Assembly: GCA_016719465.1 (NCBI GenBank) | Contig: JADJYY010000008.1 | Span: forward strand, 1 to 64,000 | Direction of reading: 5' to 3' | DNA length: 64,000 nt | Origin: Hydrogenophilales bacterium | Lineage (GTDB): Bacteria > Pseudomonadota > Gammaproteobacteria > Burkholderiales > Thiobacillaceae | Shown: positions 1-14,117 of the stretch, piece by piece | How positions within the stretch are numbered: position 1 is the first letter of the stretch | How the letters are laid out: each line of letters starts with the position of its first letter | Program-made: the position numbers and the translations under genes | The notes under the pieces: generated by a model | Seen by the model: the letters and a program-made list of their open reading frames with translations, nothing else | What the model was told of the DNA's origin: nothing | Databases searched by the model: none

Positions 1-26
1 TTTCGACCCCCACATGGGAGGAATAA

Positions 27-331
27 ATGACAAACCGCTGCATCAAGTGCAATGGCCCATTGCCTGAACAGGCAGGGCCAGGACGTCCTTCACTTTACTG
101 CTCGAAGGGATGCAGAAAATCTGCCGAGTTGGAGATTCGGCGGCTAAACGAGCAGCTCACCCGCTTGAGGAAAAGCGGCTCACGCCCGGATGTTCGGGCA
201 TCGTCCAGGTCTGGCGACCGCCCAGGTCCTCCAGGCCGAACTGGACCGCATAGAGGCCCGCCTACGCGCCCTCCAGGCCCGGAATGAAGCATGCAGACGT
301 CTGCACACCACCAATGAAGAAAAGAAGCACC
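27..331 (+). pseudogene. Phage-type small zinc-finger/coiled-coil protein, frameshifted
   Basis: The first about 50 residues from the ATG at 27 hold a CxxC pair (CIKC) and a second Cys pair (CSKGC), as in small zinc-ribbon proteins, followed by a helix (ELEIRRLNEQLTRLRKSG). The reading then becomes a Pro/Arg-rich shadow, while another frame picks up a good heptad helix (LQAELDRIEARLRALQARNEA) from about 190. The simplest reading is one gene with a one-base shift near 180. A ribosome binding site (GGAGG) lies just upstream of 27. Function is unknown; the neighbours are decayed phage genes. Confidence 0.45.
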
Positions 332-542
332 ATGTTTCTACAAGAAAACCGCCGCCCTCGAAGTCACGCCGGCGCCCGATCATTTTCCGCCCGACTTCAT
401 CCCCTACTGGCTCGAAGTGCGGAACCCGCGAGCGATCCGCCAGGAGATGGCAGCCCTCCTTTTGGCGGAATTCCGCCTGGCCGGCCCGAATTGGCCGACT
501 GAGCGTTACGCCCTGTTGAAATCGCTGTTGCCCGAGGAGTGA
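314..542 (+). pseudogene. Decayed phage-region open frame, start lost
   Basis: The frame ending at 542 reads as plausible protein (FIPYWLEVRNPRAIRQEMAA and onward to LLPEE) but has no start codon of its own. The nearest ATG, at 314, is in another frame, so a shift near 320-345 is needed. I do not recognise the family. The stop overlaps the GTG of the next small frame, the tight packing typical of phage early regions. Confidence 0.3.
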
Positions 543-643
543 TCCACTGGCCCCCCACCGATGCCGATTTCATGACGCTGGCCAGCAAGAACGCCATGAT
601 GATTTTCTCTCACCTGGTCACCACCCCGTCCTGGAAGCTGTGA
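539..643 (+). CDS. Small phage-region ORF (34 aa)
   Basis: A 34-residue frame starts at a GTG overlapping the previous stop and ends just before the next ATG. It is Met/Thr-rich and has no recognisable motif. The only support is its tight overlap with both neighbours. It may be a fragment of a longer, broken gene. Confidence 0.2.
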   Translation: MIHWPPTDADFMTLASKNAMMIFSHLVTTPSWKL

Positions 644-647
644 GGCC

Positions 648-809
648 ATGGCGAGCGCCATGGAAGCGGCGCGCCAGCCTCGAGCTGCGCTTCAGCCCGA
701 CTACGCCCCCGTGGTGCGCCTGATGCTCGTGCAACCTGGCGTGCCCGATGTCGAACCCATCGAGGTGGTCTGTTTCCACGCCGCGCATTCCCAACGGAGT
801 CTCAACTGA
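648..809 (+). CDS. Small phage-region ORF (53 aa)
   Basis: A 53-residue frame whose TGA overlaps the ATG of the AlpA-like gene by one base (TGATG), as in translationally coupled phage genes. No family is recognised. The Val/Pro-rich second half (VQPGVPDVEPIEVVCFHAA) looks like real coding sequence. Confidence 0.35.
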   Translation: MASAMEAARQPRAALQPDYAPVVRLMLVQPGVPDVEPIEVVCFHAAHSQRSLN

Positions 810-1055
810 TGGACGATCAATTCCTTCGGCAAAAGGCCGTAGCCTTTTACCTGGGCGTCCCGCCACGATTGGCCCGCATCATCGGCCGCGATCCTGACGT
901 TTCCCAAGTTCATCGAACTCTCGCCCGGTATCCGCCTGCCACGGAAAAGCGAGCTGGAAGCCTGGTTGGCCGAAAGGGGCTTGCTGCGCGCGAGAGTCCA
1001 CATAACCGCGCGCGCGCTGCAACACGTTAAATTTTTCGAAGAATGCGCAACGTGA
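809..1055 (+). pseudogene. AlpA-like phage transcriptional regulator/excisionase, frameshifted
   Basis: Residues 1-30 (FLRQKAVAFYLGVPPRLARI) form the helix-turn-helix of a small MerR/AlpA-type DNA-binding protein. A single extra base near 897 moves the remainder to another frame, where the expected ending appears: FPKFIELSPGIRLPRKSEL followed by EAWLAERG, the usual wing and terminal helix. Stitched together the protein would be about 80 residues, normal for AlpA/Xis-type regulators of prophages. As it stands the encoded protein loses its wing and is probably non-functional. Confidence 0.6.
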
Positions 1056-1099
1056 AACACGTTGTGCACTGACGGCGCGGGGGCGGCTATGTCCGGAGA

Positions 1100-2400
1100 G
1101 TGAAACCTCCCCAACAAGACAGGAACACCACCACAAATCCATTCAAGCCCTTCGTGGGCAACGCGCTGCACTTCGGGGCCAAGGCCCACGAAATGATGGC
1201 CGATACGCCCGGCGCATCCTTTACCAGTGCAAGAGCCGTTGAAGTGGACAAGATCATTGATGAGATCGACGGTCTTGACCGTGAAATTCTGGCAGTCAAA
1301 AAGTGATCGACGGCCGCGCCGAACCGTTTTTCGGCCAGCAAAAACGGCTGAAGGCTTGAATGGCGCGATGCCGAGACCGGCGAGAAAATCAGGCGTGACG
1401 TTCGAACCGGAGCAGCATCCAGGCCCAGCTTGAATTGGCGCATTCCGGGATAAACACGCACCTGGCCAGCCCAGGCCAGCATGGGCGAGTTTTTGCGGGT
1501 GTGGCGGGTCTGCGCTCTACCGAATCTGTCCGGAATGCCTTGAGCATCGGCACCGACAGTGCCGGCGGTTTCTCGTTGCCGAGTTATTTGCAGCTCCCGA
1601 TGATCGCCGCGCTGGCGCCGCAATCCGCACTGCTGACCGCTGGCGCGGGTGTCTCGATCCTTGAGGAAGGTTCGAAGAATTACCGCATCGCCGCCATCAA
1701 CACGGTTCCGACCGCCGCCTGGCGCAATGAAGGCGGCGCGCTTGCAGAGTCTGATCCGGTTTTCCGCAATGTTGATCTGACGCCGCGCAGCCTGAGCTTC
1801 CAATTCAAAACTTCGCGCGAGCTGCTGTTCGATAGCGCGAATCTGGAACAGGCGCTCTACACCGTTATTGCTCAGGCGTTCGCCAAAGAGCGATCGTGCC
1901 GGCCTGCGCGGCAGCGAGGCAGCGCGCCGCAAATCGGGGCATCCTGAACACTTCCGGCATCCAGGCCGTCGCCAATGGTGCGAACGGGGCGTCATTGGCA
2001 ACCACCGCATATCCGAATCGATTGCCGCGCTGCAAGCGATCCTGGCGGCCGATGAACCGACGCCCACGGCTGCAATCATGTCGCCGCGCTCGTTGACCAC
2101 TCTGGCCGGCCTGCTCGACACAACGAACCAGCCCCGCCGCGCGCCGCAAATTCTCGAACCCTGGAAGATTCTGGCGACGAGCCAAATCCCGAACAACCTG
2201 ACGGTAGGCACTTCGACCGACTGTTCTGAAATCTATGTCGGTGACTTTTCGAACCTGGTGTATTTCATTCGCGAGGGGGTGTCGATTCAGCCGCTCAAAG
2301 AGCTGCATGCCGGAACGGGTGAAATCGGCTTTTGTCGCCACACCCGCGCCGATGTGGGACTGCTCTACCCTGCGCGTTGTCGGTAGTCACGGGCGTTCGC
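1100..2400 (+). pseudogene. HK97-type phage major capsid protein, decayed
   Basis: The longest intact piece (about 1436-1885) reads TDSAGGFSLPSYLQLPMIAA, then AWRNEGGALAESDPVF and LTPRSLSFQFKTSRELLFDS, the N-terminal arm and P-domain pattern of HK97-fold major capsid proteins. The rest is recovered only by changing frame at least four times: GILNTSGIQAVANGANG near 1920, TAAIMSPRSLTTLAGLLDTT near 2070, YVGDFSNLVYFIREGVSIQP near 2240, then a short tail. A region at 1100-1306 (EVDKIIDEIDGLDREILAVK) resembles the helical scaffold segment that precedes the capsid arm. No portal, protease or terminase gene is present, so this is an isolated remnant. Confidence 0.65.
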
Positions 2401-2542
2401 GCGTAACTGAGTTCTGGCCGGGATAGCAGGCCCGGCCATCACAGGGAGGTGTGCCCTCGTTTAATGCGACGAAACAGCACCCCGTTACTCGGAGAATGGA
2501 AAAACCCCGAGAGCTGATGAGTCCTTCAACCTGCGATCAGCA

Positions 2543-2566
2543 AACCCGCTTCGGCGGGTTTTTCTT
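2543..2566 (+). terminator. Rho-independent terminator after the prophage remnant
   Basis: A seven-base-pair stem (AACCCGC/GCGGGTT) closed by a TTCG tetraloop is followed by a T-rich run. It separates the capsid remnant from the next transcription unit. I see no gene in the stretch 2567-2813 that follows. Confidence 0.75.
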
Positions 2567-2813
2567 TAATGGCGTGCCTTCGGATCAAGTCAACCGGCAG
2601 GCGAGGCAGACTCCCACCAGAACCCCACCCAAAACCAATAATTACGAATTCATCGCCAGACGAAAATCTGTTAGGCCCTTTATCCATGCTGGTTACAAGC
2701 CAATCAGCCGCCGCGTGGCGGTTTCATGAGCCAGTAACGCATAGCGGGTTCCTTGTATGAAAACGTCGGCGCATAATCCGACTAAATCGGTTGGTTATTC
2801 AAGAGGGTTTGCC

Positions 2814-3740
2814 ATGAACGACCTGAACGTGGGCGCGATTGTCAGCGCCGTCCAGAAAAACTGCCATATTTCCGATGCCCAGTTCGCCAGCGACCTGACC
2901 CTGTGCACCTTCCTGCTGAAGATGCGCGAGCTGTACCGCTGGGAGCACGACATCCCGCTCACCCAGGACATGCCCAAGAGTGCCGTGGGCGACTGGATGA
3001 ACGAGCGGGAGCGCCTGTGGGAGACGGTGGAAACCGCACCCTACGAAGCCCTGCCCCTGCCCGGTGCGGCCGTCGATCCCTTCGAGGTGGCCGCCGCCAA
3101 CCGCGATCTCGCTCCCCTCGGGCTGGTGTATTCCGGCGGCTACGGCCGTTCCTGCAAGCCCCATTTCTTCCTGGGCAACCTGGAGCGGCAGGAAGAACGC
3201 CAGGGCTTCAAGGTCTATGTCGCCGGCTGCGAGTTCGCCCGGGACCTGGATGCGCCGCCGGGCATGATGCTGGACAACACCATCTTCGTGCGTACCGAGT
3301 CCCTGAAACGCTGGCTTTGGGAAAAATACGAGGAATGGCGCTGGAACAGGCGCAACGAGGCCATGGGCCGGGCGGTGGCCTGCCACGGTTTCGAGCGGGA
3401 CCCGGAAGCGGCGCTGGAGGCCATGACCCGCACCGAGACCGAATCGGTCATCCTGCATGAACTGGGCGAGGCCCGGGTGGGAGAGATTCTGGGCGAGCCC
3501 TGGTCGAGCCTGCTCGCCAGCCTGATGCGCACCCGGGCGGAGATCGTCGCCCGGGCGGTGCGCGACCTCTATGCTGATTGCCTGTCCACCCTGCCGGGCT
3601 TGCTGGAACGGGATGATCCGGCCGCCATCCACTTCTTCTTCGCCAATTTCACCGGCATGCGGCGCAAGCTTTTCCCGGAACTGGCGGCGGCTTATCGGAA
3701 ATGGGTGAAACCGGCGATCCCGGCGCGCTGCGAACCGTAG
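2814..3740 (+). CDS. Sfum_1244 family protein (unknown function)
   Basis: A 308-residue soluble protein with no signal peptide or membrane segment. It matches what I remember as the Sfum_1244 family: an N-terminal helix (NVGAIVSAVQKNCHISDAQF), then CTFLLKMRELYRWEHD, a central YSGGYGRSCKPHFFLG block and a long helical C-terminal half. No biochemical role is known to me. The ATG at 2814 is preferred over an earlier in-frame one at 2757 because the family begins with this short leader and a purine-rich ribosome binding site (AGAGGG) lies just upstream. It stands alone, after a terminator and running toward convergent argB. Confidence 0.7.
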   Translation: MNDLNVGAIVSAVQKNCHISDAQFASDLTLCTFLLKMRELYRWEHDIPLTQDMPKSAVGDWMNERERLWETVETAPYEALPLPGAAVDPFEVAAANRDLAPLGLVYSGGYGRSCKPHFFLGNLERQEERQGFKVYVAGCEFARDLDAPPGMMLDNTIFVRTESLKRWLWEKYEEWRWNRRNEAMGRAVACHGFERDPEAALEAMTRTETESVILHELGEARVGEILGEPWSSLLASLMRTRAEIVARAVRDLYADCLSTLPGLLERDDPAAIHFFFANFTGMRRKLFPELAAAYRKWVKPAIPARCEP

Positions 3741-3865
3741 TCAGGGATGGCCTGTCACGCTGGTCGGGCGTGTCGGCGGATTTCCTCGCGCTGCACGGCC
3801 GCCTTGGCGACGCGTCCGGCCTCCGGATCGAGGCCTGGCTGGACGCCATCGCGCCCGAGCACTGA
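3701..3865 (+). CDS. Hypothetical 54-aa protein overlapping the upstream gene
   Basis: Starts at an ATG inside the last 40 bases of the preceding gene, in another frame, and ends one base before the argB stop on the other strand. The peptide (LSRWSGVSADFLALHGRLGD) has a natural amino-acid mix. No family is recognised. It could be a real short coupled gene or chance open frame in G+C-rich DNA; the exact fit between two stops is the only positional support. Confidence 0.3.
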   Translation: MGETGDPGALRTVVRDGLSRWSGVSADFLALHGRLGDASGLRIEAWLDAIAPEH

Positions 3866-4753
3866 TCAGGAGGACTGGATCAGGGTACCCACGCCCTGGT
3901 CGGTCATGATTTCCAACAGCAGGGCGTGCTCCACCCGGCCGTCGATGATGTGCACCGACTTCACGCCGCTCCTGGCCGCGTCCAGGGCCGAGGCGATCTT
4001 GGGCAGCATGCCGCCGGACAGGGTGCCGTCCGCCACCAGGGCGTCGATCTTCCTGGGCGTCAGGCCGGTGAGCAGCTTGCCGTCCTTGTCCAGCACGCCG
4101 GGAGTGTTGGTGAGCAGCACCAGCTTTTCCGCCTTCAGCACTTCCGCCAGCTTGCCGGCCACCACGTCCGCGTTGATGTTGTAGGTCTCGCCATGGGTAC
4201 CCACGCCGATGGGGGCGATGACCGGGATGAAGTCGCCGGAATCCAGGAAGGCGATAAGGCTGGGATCGATTTTCGTGATCTCGCCCACCTGGCCGATGTC
4301 GATGACGTCGCCCGGCTTATCCTTGTGCGGCATCATCAGCTTCTTGGCGCGGATGAAGGTGCCGTCCACCCCGGTCAGCCCCACCGCCTTGCCGCCGGCC
4401 AGGTTAATGAGGTTGACGATGTCCTTGTTGACCTGGCCACCCAGCACCATTTCCACCACGTCCATGGTTTCCGCGTCGGTGACCCGCATGCCCTGGACGA
4501 ATTCCCCTTTCTTGCCGACCCGTTTCAGCAGGTCCTCGATCTGGGGGCCGCCGCCGTGCACCACCACCGGGTTCAGGCCCACCAGCTTGAGCAGCACCAC
4601 GTCACGGGCGAAGGCGGCCTGGAGTTTCGGGTCGGTCATGGCGTTGCCGCCGTACTTGATCACCACGGTCTTGTCCCAGAAGCGCTGGATGTAGGGCAGG
4701 GCTTCGGCGATGACCTTGGCTTTGTCGGTGGGGGTGAGATCGGCGATGGACAT
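3866..4753 (-). CDS. argB: Acetylglutamate kinase
   Basis: Catalyses the second step of arginine synthesis, ATP-dependent phosphorylation of N-acetylglutamate, in the cytoplasm. At 295 residues it has the normal family length. Visible landmarks: VVIKYGGNAM near residue 30 (phosphate-binding lysine), LVGLNPVVVHGGGPQI near 60-75 (glycine-rich substrate loop), VGLTGVDG near 125 and NINADVVAGKLAEVL near 195. The N-terminal extension (MSIADLTPTDKAKVIAEALP) is the helix seen in arginine-feedback-inhibited hexameric enzymes. It is a single gene here, not in an arg operon, and transcribed toward 2814-3865. Confidence 0.95.
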   Translation of the reverse strand: MSIADLTPTDKAKVIAEALPYIQRFWDKTVVIKYGGNAMTDPKLQAAFARDVVLLKLVGLNPVVVHGGGPQIEDLLKRVGKKGEFVQGMRVTDAETMDVVEMVLGGQVNKDIVNLINLAGGKAVGLTGVDGTFIRAKKLMMPHKDKPGDVIDIGQVGEITKIDPSLIAFLDSGDFIPVIAPIGVGTHGETYNINADVVAGKLAEVLKAEKLVLLTNTPGVLDKDGKLLTGLTPRKIDALVADGTLSGGMLPKIASALDAARSGVKSVHIIDGRVEHALLLEIMTDQGVGTLIQSS

Positions 4754-4835
4754 GGCGGGCTTTCGTGGAAATCGAACCCGCGAATTCTACAAACAAAAAG
4801 GGCGGCCGAAGCCGCCCGCCATGGCTTGAAAGGGA

Positions 4836-5269
4836 TTATTCGATGGCCAGCTTCCTGGCCGCCGTCACGGTTTTCTTGGGCAGCACCAGTTCGAGCACAC
4901 CCTTGTCGAATTTGGCTTTGGCGCCGGCCTCGTCCACATCCTGGCCCAGGCTGAAACCGCGATAGACCTTGCCGTGGTAACGCTCGCTGCGCAGCACCTT
5001 GTCACCTTCCTTGTCCTCGCTGGCCTTCTTCACCTCGGCGCTGATGGATACCGTGTTGCCGTCGATTGTGACGTGGATGTCCTCCTTCTCCACGCCGGGA
5101 GCTCGGCATGGATGGTGAAATCCCGGTCGCCTTCCTTCACGTCCATCTTGATCATCGGCACTTCCGGCATTTCTCCGGAATATCGCACCGGACGGACAAA
5201 GAACCCTTTGAAGAGATCGTCAAGCATGTTGTCGATGGCGTAGGGATCGCGTCTAACGATGTTTGTCAT
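4836..5269 (-). pseudogene. Hsp20/alpha-crystallin small heat-shock protein, single frameshift
   Basis: The N-terminal frame (MTNIVRRDPYAIDNMLDDLF, with VPMIKMDVKEGDRDFTIHAE) runs out after ELPA. The rest of the alpha-crystallin domain continues in another frame as EKEDIHVTIDGNTVSISAEV, YRGFSLGQDVDEAGAKAKFD and GVLELVLPKK. Restoring one C (plus strand) near 5097 rejoins them as ELPGVEKEDI, the conserved sequence, giving a normal protein of about 144 residues. The fault is a shortened C/G run, typical of a sequencing indel. The ribosome binding site (AAGGAGG) is strong, and an RpoH promoter lies upstream. Confidence 0.85.
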
Positions 5270-5274
5270 ATCGA

Positions 5275-5291
5275 CCTCCTTTTCCAGGGGA
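5275..5291 (-). promoter_or_regulatory. Possible RNA thermometer over the hsp20 ribosome binding site
   Basis: In the transcript TCCCCT, loop GGAAA and AGGAGG can form a six-base stem with one mismatch that hides the Shine-Dalgarno sequence. A second hairpin (GAGAGA...TCTCTC) lies immediately upstream. Leaders of Hsp20 genes commonly carry such ROSE- or FourU-like thermometers. The stem is short and I cannot compute its melting behaviour. Confidence 0.35.
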
Positions 5292-5323
5292 CTTGTATCG
5301 AGAGAACCGCTCTCTCACCCTCA

Positions 5324-5351
5324 ATATGGGCCTTCTCCGACAACAATCAAG
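5324..5351 (-). promoter_or_regulatory. RpoH (sigma-32) promoter of hsp20
   Basis: Minus-strand CTTGATT, a 13-base spacer, then GCCCATAT. This matches the heat-shock consensus CTTGAAA / CCCCATNT with normal spacing. The predicted start of transcription is about 48 bases before the hsp20 ATG. Confidence 0.7.
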
Positions 5352-5444
5352 CCGTCCAAGAGACTTCCGTATCTTGTTAATTCATAAACAAAAATTTACT
5401 TGCGGACAGGGGGTGGCGCCCCTAAATTCCGTTGCGCCCGCTAC

Positions 5445-5472
5445 CGAATCCCGGTGACGAAAACCGGATTCG
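5445..5472 (+). promoter_or_regulatory. Stem-loop in the hvfA leader
   Basis: CGAATCCCGGT and ACCGGATTCG pair with one bulged base around the loop GACGAAA, about 60 bases before hvfA. It could be a leader structure or a binding site. No T-run follows, so it is not a terminator. Its role is unknown. Confidence 0.3.
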
Positions 5473-5531
5473 CGCGCTCAAGGCAAACAACAACCCCCAG
5501 AAGTCCGTCTGATATCGATGAGGAGTCTGTC

Positions 5532-5930
5532 ATGAAGATCAACAAGCAAACCGCCCTGACCCTGGCCCTGGGTTCCGCCCTCGCCATGTCGCTTACCGCC
5601 GCGCCGGTGTCCGCGGCGGAGAATCCCTTTGCCGCCCGGTCCATGGAAAAGGGCTACATGGTGGCCGGGGCCGATAAGGCCAGGGAAGGCAAGTGCGGCG
5701 GCATGAAGAGCGCCGATGACGAAGCCGCCAACAAGAAGATGATGAAAGAGGGCAAGTGCGGCGAAGGCAAATGCGGCACCAAGAACATGAAGGAGGGCAA
5801 GTGCGGTGGCGCCAAGAAGGCCCAGGGCGATGCCAGGAAGGCCGAGGAGGGCAAGACCACCGCCGACAAGGCCACGGAGGGCAAGTGCGGCGGCATGAAG
5901 GGCAAGGAAGGCAAGTGCGGCGGGAAATAA
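5532..5930 (+). CDS. hvfA: HvfA/BufA-type RiPP metallophore precursor (bufferin), six EGKCG motifs
   Basis: A 132-residue exported peptide. A Sec signal peptide (LALGSALAMSLTAAPVSAAE) is followed by a Lys/Gly-rich chain whose only cysteines, Cys55, 76, 81, 91, 119 and 129, all sit in the pentapeptide EGKCG; the second and third motifs are fused (EGKCGEGKCG). In HvfA and bufferins these cysteines are converted by an MNIO enzyme into modified residues that bind copper or zinc and protect against excess metal. The maturation genes follow directly. A degenerate seventh copy, EGKT, sits near residue 107. The start is fixed by a GAGGAG site before 5532 and by the signal peptide. Confidence 0.85.
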   Translation: MKINKQTALTLALGSALAMSLTAAPVSAAENPFAARSMEKGYMVAGADKAREGKCGGMKSADDEAANKKMMKEGKCGEGKCGTKNMKEGKCGGAKKAQGDARKAEEGKTTADKATEGKCGGMKGKEGKCGGK

Positions 5931-5939
5931 ACCTGAACC

Positions 5940-6800
5940 ATGCCTGAAATCCCGCGCCCGCATGGCGCGGGGCTCGGATTTCGGCGCGATCTGATTCCGG
6001 AACTTCTGACCGCGTTGAAATCCGGGCTCCCCCAGGCCATCCAGTTCTTCGAACTCGCGCCGGAAAACTGGATCGACATGGGCGGCCGCCATGCCCATGA
6101 TCTATGCCAGTTCACTGAACGCCACACCTTCGTCTGTCATGGCCTGTCGCTCTCCCTGGGCGGCCTGACGCCCCTGGACGAAGCGCTGTTGCGCAAGATC
6201 AGGGCCTTCATGGGCCGGCACCGGATGCCCCTCTATACCGAGCATCTGTCCTACTGTTCAGACCACGGTCACCTGTATGACCTGATGCCCATTCCCGCCA
6301 CCTGGGAGTCGGTGAAGTACGTGGCCGGCCGAATCCGCCAGGCGCAGGACATCCTGGAACAGCGGATCGCCATCGAGAACGCCAGCTATTACGTGGCCGC
6401 GCCCATCAACGAGATGGACGAGCCCGCCTTCATCAACGCCGTGCTGGAAGAGGCGGACTGCTGGCTGCACCTGGACGTGAACAACCTCTACGTCAACAGC
6501 GTGAACTTCAAGTTCGATCCGGTCGAATACCTGAAGCGCATGCCCGCCGAGCGCATCGTCTACATGCACATGGCCGGCCACCACCAGGAAGCACCCGATC
6601 TCATCATCGACACCCATGGCGCCGAAATCATCGATCCGGTCTGGCAATTGCTGGATACCGCCTACTCGTTGCTCGGCACGCATCCCACCTGCCTGGAGCG
6701 GGACTTCAACATCCCGCCCCTGGCGGAATTGCTGCCGGAGGTGGCGCGCATCGCCCGGCTTCAGGCCGCCCACGCCTCCCGTTCCGCCCGGGCCGCTTGA
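5940..6800 (+). CDS. hvfB: HvfB/BufB MNIO-type RiPP maturase (DUF692)
   Basis: A 286-residue TIM-barrel multinuclear non-heme iron oxidase. In this family a mixed-valent iron centre oxidises cysteines of the precursor peptide. Candidate metal ligands stand at the conserved places: His67 (CHGLS), His102 (EHLSYC), Glu146 (IENAS), Asp179 (HLDVNNLYVN), His210 to His215 (MHMAGHH), Asp224 and His226 (DTHG) and Glu253 (LERD). It starts nine bases after hvfA and its stop overlaps a possible TTG of hvfC, so the three genes are one operon. There is no signal peptide: modification occurs in the cytoplasm before export. Confidence 0.88.
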   Translation: MPEIPRPHGAGLGFRRDLIPELLTALKSGLPQAIQFFELAPENWIDMGGRHAHDLCQFTERHTFVCHGLSLSLGGLTPLDEALLRKIRAFMGRHRMPLYTEHLSYCSDHGHLYDLMPIPATWESVKYVAGRIRQAQDILEQRIAIENASYYVAAPINEMDEPAFINAVLEEADCWLHLDVNNLYVNSVNFKFDPVEYLKRMPAERIVYMHMAGHHQEAPDLIIDTHGAEIIDPVWQLLDTAYSLLGTHPTCLERDFNIPPLAELLPEVARIARLQAAHASRSARAA

Positions 6801-6805
6801 GAAAC

Positions 6806-7555
6806 ATGAAATTCCAGCAATATCAGCGCGAGTTCACCGCCCACATCCGCGATCCGAAGTCGGCGGGCCGGCCCAAGGGCGTGCCGGCAAGGCGCATGAA
6901 GGTTTACAGCGCGCTGCTCTACAACAATCTGGAAGGTTTCCTGCTGGCGTGCTTCCCGGTATGCCGCAAGATCCTCGGCAAACGCCGCTGGGATCGGCTG
7001 GCGCGGGCTTTCTTCCGCGACCATGCCTGCCACACGCCCTATTTCCGGCGGATTCCCGAAGAGTTCCTGAAATACCTGCGGGGCGGCCGGCAGCCCGCCG
7101 AGGACATTCCCCCGTTCCTGCCGGAACTGGCCCATTACGAATGGGTGGAACTGGAACTGGATACTTCCGACCGGGACCGGATCCTGCCACCCCACGATCC
7201 GGCCGGCGACCTTGTCGCGGGCCGGCCCCTGTTGAACCCCGTGCTGCGGGTGCTCGCCTACCGTTGGCCGGTGCACCGGCTCGCGCCGCGTCACCAGCCG
7301 GTCGAGCCACCCGGGCAGCCCACCTTCATCCTGGCGTTTCGTGATGCCAGCCACCAGGTGCGTTTTACCCTGATCAACCCGGTTACGGCCCGGCTGCTGA
7401 ACCTGTTTCTGGAAAACCCCGAGTTGTCCGGCCTGGAAGCGATCGCGGCGCTGGAGTCCGACCTGTCCCTTCCGTCCGGCATCCTGCGCGCCCATGGCGC
7501 GGAATTGCTGGACGATTTTCGCCATCAGGGCGCGATCCTCGGTACCCGGATCTGA
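6806..7555 (+). CDS. hvfC: HvfC/BufC RiPP maturation partner (DUF2063)
   Basis: A 249-residue protein with the N-terminal DUF2063 domain (formerly called putative DNA-binding): FTAHIRDP, ARRMKVYSALLYNNLEGFLL and CFPVCRKILG within the first 60 residues, then FLPELAHYEWVELEL near 110. In MNIO systems this partner binds the leader or core peptide and is required for modification. The ATG at 6806 is chosen; a TTG at 6797 overlapping the hvfB stop would add three residues. No DoxX-type fourth gene follows. Confidence 0.82.
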   Translation: MKFQQYQREFTAHIRDPKSAGRPKGVPARRMKVYSALLYNNLEGFLLACFPVCRKILGKRRWDRLARAFFRDHACHTPYFRRIPEEFLKYLRGGRQPAEDIPPFLPELAHYEWVELELDTSDRDRILPPHDPAGDLVAGRPLLNPVLRVLAYRWPVHRLAPRHQPVEPPGQPTFILAFRDASHQVRFTLINPVTARLLNLFLENPELSGLEAIAALESDLSLPSGILRAHGAELLDDFRHQGAILGTRI

Positions 7556-7579
7556 TTTTTCCTCCCGCGGCAGTTTTTT

Positions 7580-7596
7580 TGCGCCAATTTGGTGCA
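7580..7596 (+). promoter_or_regulatory. NtrC-like operator upstream of gltB
   Basis: TGCGCCA-ATT-TGGTGCA is one base from the palindromic NtrC site TGCACCA-N3-TGGTGCA known from glnA. It ends 12 bases before the gltB -35 element, a position where NtrC could activate or block transcription. The role is inferred from the site alone. Confidence 0.55.
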
Positions 7597-7608
7597 ATTT
7601 CAGCGCGG

Positions 7609-7637
7609 TTGGCGATACCCGTCCTACACGCTAAAAT
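7609..7637 (+). promoter_or_regulatory. Sigma-70-type promoter of gltBD
   Basis: TTGGCG, a 17-base spacer and TAAAAT. The predicted start near 7644 leaves a leader of about 160 bases that contains the terminator hairpin at 7694. Confidence 0.5.
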
Positions 7638-7693
7638 TCCAAGCCCGTTATTGGGGTTCGGTTATCCACGTCCGCGCCCCCGAACCGACAGCA

Positions 7694-7718
7694 GCCGGTG
7701 CTCGCACCGGCTTTTTTT
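7694..7718 (+). terminator. Terminator hairpin in the gltB leader (possible attenuator)
   Basis: GCCGGTGC and GCACCGGC form a strong stem followed by seven T. It lies between the proposed gltB promoter and the gltB start. It would therefore stop gltB leader transcripts unless read through, or it may simply end hvfABC if gltB has another promoter. A competing stem (GGTTCGG with CCGAACC) lies just upstream. Confidence 0.7.
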
Positions 7719-7802
7719 GGCTGCGCCGAAACCCTGGCGCGGCTTAATTGGACAGGGGTTTCCGGCCCGGCCGGATGCTGAACAGTTTTTGAGGATGCTA
7801 GC

Positions 7803-12446
<4,644 letters not shown>

Positions 12447-12447
12447 A

Positions 12448-13914
<1,467 letters not shown>

Positions 13915-13930
13915 CCCGAGCGCGCTCTGA

Positions 13931-13957
13931 AAACAGCCGGCCACCCGCCGGCTGTTT
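13931..13957 (+). terminator. Terminator of gltBD
   Basis: An 11-base-pair perfect stem (AAACAGCCGGC/GCCGGCTGTTT) around CACCC. The A and T flanks make it able to act in both directions. Confidence 0.75.
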
Positions 13958-14117
13958 CATTTCACCGATACAGACCTCTGCGATTGCTTGGCATCCAATC
14001 GCGCGGGTCATTCGCCCAAAGGCCCACTCTCATAGGAAAACTTGATGGGGCTCAAAGCGTTCGCCGGAGGGGTTTGGTACACAGGTTGCCTTATCCATAA
14101 AGCGTGAGGGGACAACG

